DNA from: Diprion similis
Lineage: Eukaryota > Arthropoda > Insecta > Hymenoptera > Diprionidae
Direction: 5' to 3'
Assembly (NCBI RefSeq): GCF_021155765.1
Contig: NC_060109.1
Coordinates: forward strand, 2,877,001-2,941,000
DNA length: 64,000 nucleotides
The notes beneath the pieces are model-generated. The model worked only from the letters and a program-made list of their open reading frames with translations, had not been told where the DNA came from and did no database searches. Shown here piece by piece: positions 1 to 12,345 of this stretch (position 1 is its first letter; each line of letters starts with the position of its first letter). A program made the position numbers and the translations under genes.

Positions 1-121
1 CGAGAATAGTAACCAGGACGACAAAAATCTATAGTTAATAATAAGACTTAGTAATCACGTTAAAATAATTCTAAAAAATTACTTCAACTAATTTATTCAT
101 TGTTTCAAACAAATGACTCGC

Positions 122-3100
122 CTAAACAGTCTGACGCGCGTTTGGAATGCTTCCTTCTAGTAGAAGTATGTTCCGGACATTTCTTACAGGTGCTAGATCC
201 GATGTCCTCTTGATATTCTCCCAACGGACAGGACTGACACTGATTCTTTGTTGTGTTGTGAAATGTACCACTTGGACATTTGACTAAAATAAATATTGTG
301 AGGTGTGATTTGTCATATGATATGAGCAAAACTATCTTATAAAGAATCGAATCGCCGTGAGGAAACCATTTGCTTACCACATCGGTGCTTCTTCAGGACG
401 CTCCCAGTAGAGCAGAGTTCTTTTGGTTCTTCGAATATTACATAAAGACGTAGCACTTGTTTACTGATATCTTGTAGGCTTGTTTTATTGTCGAGAAGAC
501 TTAACTGACCACCTTCCATCATTGCTTCTATTTTCTGTCTCAACTGAATGATTTCTTGATTTGAATTATTTCCATTATCATCAATCATTTTTCCTGAAAT
601 AAAAGGATTGCCAAGCCGTAAACAAATTGTATTTTATCGACTTTTCTATATTTACCTGAATATAATAAAACATTAATAGTCAATGATCTTAATAAACCAA
701 CAAATAATTACTGAATCTTTACCAATAATTTTGTACTTCAATTCAATTTTTTCCCATTTATCGTCAGATTTTGTGTTGTTTTTTGGAGAATTTTGAGCTC
801 TTCTAACAGTAATTTTGTCATTTTTTAGAAAACGTTTAACACTTCTTCTCAGTTTACGAGTCGACATATTCAGAATGGTATGCGAAGCATTGCTGTTTTC
901 ATCCATTCCGCTATTGCAATCGAGCGCAGATTGAGAAACATTACATTCAACTTCATTGTCACACACCTCTTTCAATCGTGATTCCAATCCAGCTTTGATG
1001 TTCTGACTCAACTGATAAAGAAAATTATGCGACTAAAAATCTGACACGAAGGTACATTTTCAATTAAATTATACATATTTGAGATTTTTTATCCAAAGAC
1101 CATAATCATATATTGCTTCATCAGAGTTTACTTACTGAATTCAGAGCTGTCGAATTATTGCAGTTAGAAGTATTTGTATCCAATACGACAGTCAGATCTT
1201 GAGATATGGCATAGGGTACTTGCGTCACTGAAAGTATTGAGTATTCAATGGTATTGATTACTTTCCTATCAGGAAAATTTTGCATAGCTAAGAAAACGAT
1301 TTTCAAATTATCTAATTTGCAAAATATCGAGAAACCTTCATCACGCTTCTGCGCTATCAGCATGTTAATAAATCTACATACTAACCAGAACAATCAGGAA
1401 ACACGTCGTTATTCCATGAATGATTGCCATTGTTACAAGTCAAAGTTACATTCTGATCATCTATGTATGAAGCTGTTTCAGGTAATACGAAACCGTAGCC
1501 TTCGGCGCATACCACAACACACTGAATCCCTTCCTGCAGCACGGAGCAATCGCTATGCCCATTTATTGGAGATGGAACGTTTTTACATGCATCTAAATTG
1601 GAATTTGCGCAAAAATGGTAACCAATATTTAGCATTGAAATGAATAATTGAATAAAGATATTGACTTTAATAACCAGCTTAATTTAAGTAGAACGTAGTA
1701 TCAATTGCTAATTGGCAATGAATTTCACACTCTGTAACGAAAATTTTACTCCTTAAAACATTATTAAGCATTTCTTAATTTATATAACATACTTATGACT
1801 TTACTACGATTTAAACTTTCAATTCAATGGCTGTGGGTATATTAATTAGATTTACCTTCTACAGTGAGATTAAATGCGCAAGTTCTCGTATTATTAGCCT
1901 TGTCTGTTGCATTGTAAACGATTTGAGTTATCCCAAGATTAAAAATCTCTGTCCCAGGTGTATGACTTTTACTGATCTCTAGAGGATGTCCAGAGTTGTC
2001 ATAAAATACAGGCTCGTCCCAGGTAATATTTATTGCTGTCGACTTGTTCTCAAGTAGAAAAATAGGAGGATCAACGCAGTTTTCAACAGTGGGTGGTTCC
2101 TTGTCTGTAAAATATCTGTTTATGCATTTGAACTGAAAACAGAATATATTATTGGTTAATATTAGAACAATTTACCAGATTTTTACCTATAACAGTAGCA
2201 CTGAAGTTGCATTCCGCTCTATTTTTACTAGCATCTTGTGCTACGTACGTAACCACGTGAGTTCCGATACTGAATTTCCATGGTGCTTTGACAGCTGGCT
2301 CGGTCCAAAGCATGGGAGCAGCCTCGGCATTATCGACTGCTACTGCATCTGTCCAATTGACCATGGAATAGTTTTTTCCTGGCAAGGTCTCAGCAGTGAT
2401 GTTCGAAGGACAAGTTATAGTTGGGGGAGTGCTATCTATCGAAATTCAAAAATATTATATCACAATTAGTGAAAAGTAATTGAGTATCTCGATTCAAGAC
2501 TAATACTTTCAATATCAATTCAACGGAAATCAATTTTCAGAGAGAGATATGACGACATTGGAAAAATCAAAAATAACAGAATTTTCCTAACACAAGATCT
2601 AGTTCTACACGATTCCCCCCCCCCCCCCCCCCCCCCCCATTTATTTTATTTGCTCACCTATACATTGGGTCGCGTTGTGACGATGCGACCAAGTGCCGGT
2701 GAGTCCAACACAGACTTTGTTCTCTGGACCCGTGAGAGTGAAGCCTTCTTTGCATCGGATGGTACAGTTTGTGGCGAAAGGCAGTTTATTGAACCCTGTG
2801 CACTGTGCCGGAGTTATTTCACCATTTGGCACAGATCTCAGGGGATGACATTTGATTGCTGTTTCAGAAACCAATAAAAGCTTGTCATTATGATTATTAC
2901 CAATACACCACATAAATAGTACCTGAGGTGTAATGTTTATTATTTCTTTCCGAGAGAATCAAGAAATTGATCAAACCAAATAATAAAAAACTTACGTCGG
3001 CAAGAGACCCTAAGGCCATCCCATCTTGACAGAGGCAAACAATTTCTGGCTCTGCTTCCACGCAACTGATAACCCAGATCACATTTGTATTCACAATGAG

Positions 3101-6100
3101 TGTCTATTGGATATGCAGTGAGGCCGGCATTTATCACCTGATGCTCGTCCTCGTGCTCACACCGTATTCTTCCATGCGGCGGTGCTTTTAGTGCCGGACA
3201 TGTTTTTACTGGAACGTTATTTTGGTAGTACATATAATGATCTAGTCAAATTATTTGGAATTTGGTATTTCCAGACTTGTTTGGAAGATAAAAAAACTTC
3301 TAGAGATTATACTATACCTAAACATTATTGATGGCCAAGATAATACTTTAACTGTTTACGATAGTGGAAGGTATACTTTGACGCAAATATATCTCAACTA
3401 TTATCCAAAACTAATCCCTATAGTCAATGCACATGCTTGAATGCTCAGGAATTGAAATAAGACCCATAAATAAATTCCTGTAAATAATCTGGAAAATTCT
3501 ATTGAACACTTTGAGTACGCGTTATTCCACTTATTAACAATTACATTAATTTTACAATCTTAGGAGTCACTTATGTTAAGCTCATAATTATTTTTCCAAG
3601 TGTTTAATACAATTATAAATAAACGTTTTACAGAAATAAAATTAATATTCTCATTGTGGAAATATTATTTCTGGTATATTGAGAAATGAAATTATACTTA
3701 CAAAGACACTGTGGTTGAGTACCAGACCACACACCACTGTTAAGACAAAGTCGAATGCTGTCGCCAGTTAAATGAAAACCAATTTTACAACGAACTCCAC
3801 ACGCAGCATTAACAACATTATTACAGGCACTTGCTTTCACTAAATACCCATTTTCTGGCACTGTCAGTTTGGGACACGTTATGGCTGTAAATAATAGAGG
3901 AAATGTTTTTAACAAGAAATTGTCTTCCTGCACGATCATTGCGTAATTCAAAGTGGTCAAAATATATTGCGCGCTTTCCTTTTACGTTAATTTTCTGACA
4001 CAGCACGACAATTAGTCACTTCATTGGCCTATTCCGTTAGATCTGACCAATGAAATCACTTCGTGTCGGTTTGTGTCGGAAAATAAAAGCAGCAGAACTT
4101 CAAACTATAAATTTTATAAGAATAAGCACTCCAAAGAGTCAGACTGAAATCAAAATGATATTTCAGATGTTTTCATTTAGATACTTAATGAAATAAATGG
4201 GGAATTATTTCAAACAGCAGAACTTCAAACTATAAATTTTATAAGAATAGGCACTCCAAAGAGTCAGACTGAAATCAAAATGATATTTCAGATGTTTTCA
4301 TTTAGATACTTAATGAAATAAATGGGGAATTATTTCAAACAGCAGAACTTCAAACTATAAATTTTATAAAAATAAGCACTCCAAAAAGTCCGACGGAAAT
4401 CAGCATAATATATCAGATATTTTGATCTATATTTTTACTGAAATGAATATATGTGGAATTATTTGACTACCAATTTTCATGAATTTGAAATATTGTCAGA
4501 AAAGTTCAGAATATCAAAGTAATTTTTATATCATGAATAGGCTTGATGATTCTCTACTGAAGAGGATCCGTTTTATAACTACAAAGTTAAGTTCAAATAG
4601 AATTTTTTTAATTAAAGGGAAGATTGTAAATGAAGTGACCGTTTAATATGCCTTACACAGCCACACAAAATAAAAATTTTGACCCTGGGGTCAGGCTATT
4701 TTTTCTATATGTTTTTGGGGTCGCTGAATTCGGATTCGAAGTTCATTTCGCCCCATAACGTCAGGTTTTTAACATAACCCTAAAAAATTTTACAATCCAA
4801 GCCCAGTGAGCCCATTATATATAAATATATTAAACCTCATAATCTCTCAACCCCATAACCATTCGACCTCTTCACCCCTTGGCCTCGTAACCTCTTTACC
4901 CTATCATAACCTAAAATTCCAATAATCACATAACCTCGAAAATGATAAATAACGAACAACAACTGTCAAGTAGATAGAATTTTAGTCATTCGCTTTTTTT
5001 AACTATTAACGGGATCTTTTTTGATCGCAGGATCTGTGCAATGGGTTCCATTTGCGCTTTCCATCGTATTTCTCTGCCTGTTTCTCTTGAGCATCCGACA
5101 GAAATCCTTCATCCATCATATTTTCATCATGAGTTTTCATTATAATTAGAAATGATTATTATAATGAAAACTCGTACTTATCTCATAATACATAGTGTTA
5201 TACATTCTTTGACACCAAATATGTAGAAAGAACATTGCATTTATTTTGTTATTTCAACTGTTATATGGACCAAGTTTTGCAAACCCTAATATGTCGGTAA
5301 TTATTATATAATCTACGAGAATGATTTTATACTCAGAAGCACAATAAATATCGATCAAAATGATGAACTTTCGAAGTAAAAAATCTATTGATTTTGTGGC
5401 AGCTTCTAAAAATTTTGAGGAAAGCGTTAATCAAACCAAAAGAATTCACGATAGTTGGTTTAGAAGATATGGATGGCTGCTCAATGAATACGAGTAAGTA
5501 AGATGCAGACTGTATAGTTTGATTATAGTAACATGAGAAGAATATTTTACAACTTATTCTTATACTCGCAAAAGATGTAGAGCTGACAATTAAAAGCAAG
5601 ATACATACAAATAGCACGTAATACAATAAAATTTGTTTTGAATATTTAATGTCAGTTGGTATGCTCTTTGTTTGATGAATGAAATGCTACACAGCTTAAC
5701 GATATAGTTAGAAAGCGAACTTATAAATTTGAAGACAGATTCTTGAAGAAGGAAAAGAACTGTGCAGAGAACGAAAAGGAGAACTAAAACTTCCAGAAAC
5801 CAAAAGGAATGAGAGATCTTGTCTACCTTATCCTGAAACAACTAGTGGTCAAGTACGTGGGAATGTAGAATCTAGAAATATGAAGTAAATATTGCATTAC
5901 TTACAACAGGGCTCATCAAAACAGTTATCAAGTTACCCTGATTTTTTTTTTACATGCAAGGTTCTGTGCAATATTACATAAATGACTGCAAAATGAACTG
6001 GCTTTAATTATAGTGTTTATGGTATGTGGTATCTTAATTTGTACAACTGAGACCAGATATCATGGACACCATTTTCGTGCATTTCGATTATCATGATGTA

Positions 6101-9100
6101 CAAATGTATAATTTAGAAAAATTTTCATCGGATCAGTGTAGTATTTATAAGTTGATATTTAACACTGTCGTTTTACATCTTGTGTTCTGTTCAGTACGGA
6201 TGGCTCGCAGCAAAACAGGATTTTAAATTGGAAAAATATGGTTCGTACATGTTTACGTATCCCATCGAAGAGCCGGTTTTAATACCAGGAGACTTCCCCA
6301 CTATTGCAGCTGGCAAGGGTTTCATTTGAAAGCTTATATCGCAGTTACATTGCTATGAATAAACTACTACTTGTAAAATATATCTATACACTATTCACAT
6401 GGAATTGATACACGAAATAAATCCTTTGTCAATAAATTCAACTGACCTTCACATTTATTGCCATTGGTGGTAAACCCTGCTGTGCAAACACAATCAGCTG
6501 AACTAATTGCAGGGCTCTTGATAGTAACGTGATTCAAGTCTGGACAAGGAATACAGGCAGCATTGGAATCTCCTGGGATATCACCAGGACTGAATGTTCC
6601 ATTTGGACAAACTGTAGGTAATGAAATCCACAAATCAATCCAATGGAAATGCCGCAGTGAAGAATTACGTGTGAAGTGATACGATGTGAAAATATATCTG
6701 GGTACCAACGTTGACAGGAACCATGAAATCCAGATCCAAAATAACCAGGGTGGCATAAACAGGCGTAGTGGCCAGTGGCTGTTCCGCAAGCACAAGATGC
6801 ATTCATGTCACAACACTGCGTCTCATTGATTTTAGTCGAATTATCGGAGCACAGTAAATCACAGTCTTGTAACGAATTAACTTTAATATATTCTCCGGTC
6901 TGCAAGTCTGTAATATTAATAATCGGTGTTATTCGTGTTAATATGAGTGACAACAACTATGAGTGAAAATTTTCTATACGAATCACCATGATGCAATGCT
7001 TTGCGAGCCAGTGACTCGAATTCAGGAAAACTGTCCAAGAGGTAGCTGTGAGCGTAGCCAGGTTCACTCGCTATGTCGTGCAACTCCCCAATATTTCCTG
7101 TTCGAATTCCGAAGGTGAAAACAACGACACCAGCGTTTTTTAACAGAGTGGCAGCTGGCCTAGGGTCTCCTCCGTTGCTAAATCCATCCGTTACCAGGAA
7201 AACAGCTGTACGGGCACCTAGTCGTCTGTGTTGTAAAATATCCTGCAATTATCGTGTTACTAGAGTTGATTGTATGAACAATATCTATGCGATGCAAAAA
7301 AGAAAGTTTTGATTTAAGAGAGATTTTCTCAATTATTGAATATTTAATAAAAAATTAAACTTGCTCTTAAAGCAAGATAGCACAAAAGTGATACAGCACT
7401 TGTGCTAAGCTAAGAAAGGCTTTTGCTTCTGTACTAAAATGAATTCAAAAAATAAGTATGTACTTATACGTCATCTGGTAAAAACAAATTTCGTACATAG
7501 AAATAACTTTTTCTCGGGTATTGGTGATTTTAAAAAGTATATAAAGTACTGAATTGATACTGTTTAGACAGAAACACAGCAGCTCTAAATAAGGACATTA
7601 ATCTGAAAAATGTAAGATGTCCGTCCGTTTTCTGAGTTTCTATTAAAATTGGAAACGAATTTAAATAATTATTTCGAAAGAAATTCTGAAAAACTCTGTA
7701 AATAACACAATTTCGAGATAAATTTGGCTAATAAATTGCCAATGTTTTTTTTTACAATTCCGAGATAACTTCAGTTGAATTGTTTACATACTTTACTTAT
7801 GAAATTTATAATACTCGTACAGTTTTCTGAAAGCTTGGTGAAATCCTTCGAAATTTCTGAGTATCTCTAAAAGGAAATTTAAACCTTTCTCATATCTCTG
7901 AGAAAAATTCCTCCGCCAGTGATATTTTACAATATTATAACAGAGTTCAGAATTTATTTTTGAGGATATGGTGTTATAATTTCGGAATTCAGAAGCAATA
8001 ATATTAGTGTGATTAATTAAAAAATACCATTAATCATTCCGATTTCTTTAGTTACTTCTTGTAACAATCACCGATTGATTCGTTACGACAAATGAAACAA
8101 TAATTCGATTCGAATTGAAGAGGAGACATAAAAAGGCTGTAGGGGGCCATGTTTTTTTTTTAATCCAAAGACAAAATAACTGTCGTTGACTTGACTGTTG
8201 AATATCAATGATTTCATTTACGCGCACAAAGAAACTCGCCTTGTGCAATATATTGATTAAGTACCTCCATTGTATCGAGTTTTAAGTTTCGATTTTCGAT
8301 ACCAAATTCATACTTGTAAATCAAGAAAATGTAAAAGACTTTTTTTATCTGTGATCAATAAAAAATCTTTTTGTAAATCTCGATATCCTGCCAGTAATAT
8401 TTACTAAATATCCACTGCATGACCTATAACAGTAACTATGCAGCGAGGAAAAAACAATTTTTCACCGTTTATTGAAATTTTGGTTGGCTGGCACTCATAT
8501 GAGCCTTTTTTTAGCTCTCCTCTTCAATTGCGTACTTACAAGGGCTTCGAGTAGAGCACCTCGGGTGTAAGTTCCACCGCCTGTGTATTCGATGCTTCCG
8601 ATCTGATGATTGAGCAAATTGCACTTATGATTGTCATCTTCGACGCTCGATATTTGATCCACATGTCGTATTACGTCGGTTTTTCCAGCAAAGGTCACAA
8701 CGGCAACCCGCGTGGCTTCTCTGGCTACGGTAAAATCTGCTAGCAATTTACGAACGAAATTCAACTCACTTCGAAAATTTTCCAAACCAACTGACGCCGA
8801 TGCATCAACAAGAAAAACCAGTTCCACCTGAAAGAATAATTATTATCACAGTTCTAGCCGTTATTTGTGATTTTGTCAATTACATTTATTCGATATTTTA
8901 ATCACAAATTTCAAATGTATTTCATTCTGGTGATATTTTCAATAACGACATTATACAGGAAAAATATCTTTCTGTATTATCAAAAACAGATTTTACAATA
9001 ATTGTGCAATGGAAAGTTTTGTATATACTTAATAAACCGTTTTACTTATAATTAGTCAATTAATTTACTAACTTTAATAATTTGTCATTTTCCTTATGAA

Positions 9101-9426
9101 TATTTTACAAACTGTGTGTATACCTGGTCAGTTTTATCCCGCAATTGATCGACGTGGATTTTGAGCATTTTCGACAGAACTTCGACTTTCATTTTAGAAA
9201 TATGAGGGAAACTTTGTTGCTGAAATGATTTTTTCCTCAGTCCGTTGTTGAGGAAGTCCGCAGCCGAAGAGTTTGCAGACCCAGCGTCTTGATCCTGATT
9301 GGCTGAACGGGTGCCATTGAAATCGTGTAATTCATTCGATTGATGAACTTCGAATGAATAATCACGACGAACTAGGCCAAAAACACTAAATAATAACAAA
9401 AAAATTCTAAGGTTCAATGAAAACAT
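122..9426 (-). CDS. SVEP1: SVEP1 orthologue (VWA-EGF-sushi-HYR extracellular protein), 3' part off the window
   Basis: Secreted or matrix-associated multidomain adhesion protein. I place 15 exons: 9426-9124, 8827-8540, 7242-6987, 6907-6710, 6611-6447, 3884-3702, 3208-2996, 2858-2658, 2435-2187, 2104-1856, 1592-1386, 1227-1136, 1011-723, 593-378, 283-122; phases close throughout, and most module junctions are phase 1. The ATG at 9426 starts a hydrophobic signal peptide. Exons 2-3 form a von Willebrand A domain with the MIDAS DASAS, a GGGTYT loop and VTDG. Exon 4 is Cys-rich and EGF-like, exon 5 ephrin-receptor-like (GCC2/GCC3). Exons 6-8 are sushi domains, 9-10 HYR domains, 11 sushi-like, 12-14 a spacer, and 15 again ephrin-receptor-like. 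This is the domain order of vertebrate SVEP1. About 1,090 residues are present; the vertebrate protein exceeds 3,500, so much lies beyond position 1. The last donor here reads G|GCGAGT (GC type). The introns at 7243-8539 and 8828-9123 show nothing recognisable. Confidence 0.93.
2615..2638. repeat. 24-base poly-C tract
   Basis: An uninterrupted run of 24 C on the plus strand. On the SVEP1 coding strand it is G24, starting about 20 bases downstream of the donor of the third sushi exon (exon end 2658). A shorter C17 run lies at 46272-46288. Confidence 0.97.
4091..4465. repeat. Three tandem copies of a 125-bp unit
   Basis: Copies start at 4091, 4216 and 4341, each with AGCAGAACTTCAAACTATAA, giving a period of exactly 125. 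Copies 1 and 2 are almost identical; copy 3 is clearly diverged in its second half. The array lies in the large SVEP1 intron. No open frame or transposon end was recognised. Confidence 0.95.
4466..5359. other. Intronic stretch without a gene
   Basis: This part of the SVEP1 intron holds a stretch (about 4790-4950) dense in CATAACC and CCTCATAACC words, a degenerate short repeat. A small inverted repeat (ATGAGTTTTCATTATAATTA, then its near complement) lies at about 5130-5175. I see no coding exon before 5360. Confidence 0.6.
5360..6329 (+). CDS. Small three-exon gene nested in the SVEP1 intron, product unknown
   Basis: Exons 5360-5493, 5735-5852 and 6195-6329 give 128 residues with closing phases (2, then 0) and a TGA stop at 6327-6329. 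The first donor is GA|GTAAGT and would otherwise run straight into a stop; the second is CAA|GTACGT; the last acceptor is TCTGTTCAG. Exon 2 takes a weaker AAG acceptor, the only one I found that keeps the frame open. The product is basic and Lys/Glu-rich, with no signal peptide or membrane segment. A YGWL motif occurs twice, once in exon 1 ([11 protein letters not shown]) and once at the start of exon 3 ([10 protein letters not shown]); the C-terminus is Pro-rich. I do not recognise the family. It lies opposite to SVEP1 inside its 2.6 kb intron, so it has its own promoter by inference. The 5' and 3' untranslated parts are not defined. Confidence 0.72.
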
Positions 9427-11040
9427 ATTCACACGATATATGGATTATATTTATTGCCGCTGAAATTAGTTTCGCACGGTGAAAACACAATATTTAAACC
9501 GATTAGAAATTTCGAATCTTTAAACAATAATTTTCAAGCAAGAGATAATTCACTTCTTATACGGGTACAAGGAATCATTCTCTTATGTCTTTGGTGCCCG
9601 TGAAAATTTTAAGGACGATTAAGAACGTATCAATGAAACGAACGCCAAGACCCGACTGCGTTATATTACTTCAATTAGTATGAAACTCTAAAGCCTGAGG
9701 TCTAATAGTCCCGCGGGTGGATGGCAAAAGGCAAAAGAAATGCGTTGAAACAAGGGACACACTGTTCTTGTAATCACACACAGCTCAAGTTCACGTGACA
9801 ATCTGTGTCTCGCTTTGGACGTATTAAAAGTAAATTTCGTACATGTGTGATACAATATAAACATCCATGCATTATATGTGTATAATAGTCCATATAAAGA
9901 GAAGCTGAGAATTATAACTCTCATTATTATATAATATACATCTTATGTATGTACATCAAGGATCCAGCATCGATTATTATTGTTATTGTTTCAATGAGTT
10001 ACGTGAATTACGCATATAATTCTATTCAACCAATTCAAAATAAAAATACACAAAAGCGTGTGTTATTGAAATATCAAATATTTTGATCACTGTAAAGACC
10101 TACTACGGAACAAAAGCGATTTTTTTCATCGTTAGTCGTTCGAGTAAATTATTTAAGGCATAGTGATATTAAGTTTTGAAAATATATGATCAGTCAATTA
10201 CGTGAAGAAAATTACCACAATTATCAATTTTTTTTACTGAAAATAAAAACTACACAACTGCAAATATTCGCAAGCATTATTTCAATTAATTTGCAAATGG
10301 ACTTTGACTGGAACCGTTATTCGTAGATTGAGATACCAACTCCCAAACTTCATTCGATTCTGATTTGTTAAAAAAAATTATTATCAAAAGGAGAAGACAA
10401 CATTATCTTCAGAAAACAATTTTGCTGCCACCCAATTCAGCTGCGACGTGTTTACTTCTTTCATGGAAGCAAACATATATTTCGCATATTTGGGGTCGAT
10501 AATGTTTCTGGTTACATTCTCGAGTTGAGAATAAATTGTTTGTCAGAATCGAATAAAAATTATTACCGAATGAATTTGTTTGTTCTCATTAAACATATCA
10601 CGCCAAAGCTGATTAAATAGTAAAGATAAGCAGGCAATTACTTAATGAGACATATATGATTTTTTACCGCTAGATTCGATTACAGAGGCTAATTTTTTAG
10701 GCACCAATCGTTATCCCGAATTTCTTACCTTTATTATTACAACGAAATATAAGGCACGTGTGACAAAATATCCCGAATAACGCTACGTGCATGTATACTT
10801 TATATTTGTTAAAAATACTTCAGTCTTTTTGTCAGTTATTTCAAGTGTACAATTACATTAATCATACATTAAACTGCAGTACAAAGTTTGATCTCGTTCA
10901 GTTCTTAACGGCAGTTGAATTGAAAACAGTTACACGTTATTGCGTTTCCATTTTTTCTTTTTAAATCTACAATAATCCATACAAATATATCAATATAATA
11001 CATAAATACTATTAGTAAGGATATAATTTACAGTTATTTC
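9427..11040. other. Intergenic region between divergent SVEP1 and SelP-like genes
   Basis: AT-rich with no supported coding exon. It separates the SVEP1 start (9426, minus) from the probable first exon of the SelP-like gene (plus), so it probably contains both promoters. I could not place a TATA box or initiator with confidence. Confidence 0.6.
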
Positions 11041-11300
11041 AAGACGATACGTGTATAATAATCGAGCGTTGTGCGTCGCGGGATATGCGGGCACGTTTTA
11101 GTATAATATATAGCGAGGGAGAGGACATAAGTATGTTAAGTTAAAGAGGGAGAACTTGTGGACCAATGTCAGCAGCAGCAGCTGCGTAATACAGATATGT
11201 ATCAAGGAAAACGGATTTCAATTCCGGAGGCAGTTTTCAACTGATAGGCGCTCGTTAAACTTGCCTCTGCAGTATCGTGGCGCCGAGTTGATGCCACATT
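11041..11300 (+). promoter_or_regulatory. Probable promoter and non-coding first exon of the SelP-like gene
   Basis: This stretch is visibly richer in GC and CpG than its surroundings (CGAGCGTTGTGCGTCGCGGG near 11062) and ends at a strong donor, CCACATT|GTAAGTTTT, with the intron starting at 11301. Spliced to an acceptor just before the ATG at 12346 (for example TCTAATCAAG), it would be a 5' untranslated exon. The upstream boundary is not defined. This is inference from composition and one splice signal; transcript data would settle it. Confidence 0.4.
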
Positions 11301-12345
11301 GTAAGTTTTAATTTTTATTAATTAGTTTCTTACCATACACTCCGAGGATTTCTCGCCTAGCCGTCGCCTTACCAGTTAAGAATAATACATTACCTATTCT
11401 TGTTTCAATTTTTAGTCAAGCCTCAAGTTTAATCGACGAATTTCGTTCAGTGTCAGACGTTACGACCGTTCGAAAAACAAAAAAAACTCACAATCAGCCA
11501 AATATTATACAAGATTAATATCAACGCATTACGAAACGTAGCTTTATATCTCAATATCTCATTTATAGTTAGGTACTTTTTATTTAAACAACATCCCTTT
11601 TATTTCATTACATAAAACGGTAAAACTTCTGACATTCACAATCCGATTTTGAAAATCTGAAACGCCCTTTTCGTCACTTTAGAGCCACATATTTTCAAAA
11701 TGTCATTTTTTCTCGAAAAGCCGAAACCTGAGAGATTTTTTACGAGACATAGATTTGAACGCGATTGCAAAAAGCGAGAAGCGAAATTGATCGTTATTCT
11801 TCCTTTTTCGATGGTATAATTTTGTGGTAACAAGACTCCAAGCTGATCGTTAATCTCATTTTGATTCCTAGGGTTTCTAACTCTTTATGAAAGAAGCCTC
11901 TGCCGTGGCTAAAGGAGAAAGTACGATAGAAAGTTAATTTGGCGGAGATGTATTAACTTTGTTTGAAAAATAGCGATTTTACGTCAAAACAAGTTCGGAC
12001 CTCTTCAGGATATGATTCTAAAAAAGCTTAGCGCCCATCAATCGAAAACGAAGAAATTTCTTAGTTTGGACTCTATAATTAGAGAATAATTCTGCTGAAA
12101 CCTGCACTCATTCAATAATTTTTGAGGTCTATAATATGCTGAAGTGAATTTGAGAAAATCTGGATCGTATTTACCAAAATGATAACTAATTTTTTTCGTC
12201 ACGTTTTTAGATTAGATTTAAAACGTGTCTGAATCTTTGTTTTCCCACTTGTTGAGCTCAAATGATAGTACCACTCGTAAATTTTTTCTGAGTACAATGA
12301 AAAATCATCATAAATAACAGTATTTTCTAATCAAGGTTTACTAAG

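Noticed and set aside
4790-4950. CATAACC / CCTAA-like words considered as an interstitial telomeric repeat
   Set aside because: The words are irregular and do not form a TTAGG/CCTAA array; only a degenerate repeat can be claimed.
5333-5841. Two overlapping minus-strand frames of 83-97 codons
   Set aside because: They are shadows of the plus-strand exons of the nested gene and its intron, with biased hydrophobic content from complementing AT-rich sequence.
9427-9432. SVEP1 start two codons upstream at 9432
   Set aside because: That codon is GTG, not ATG. The first ATG in frame is at 9426 and leads directly into the signal peptide.
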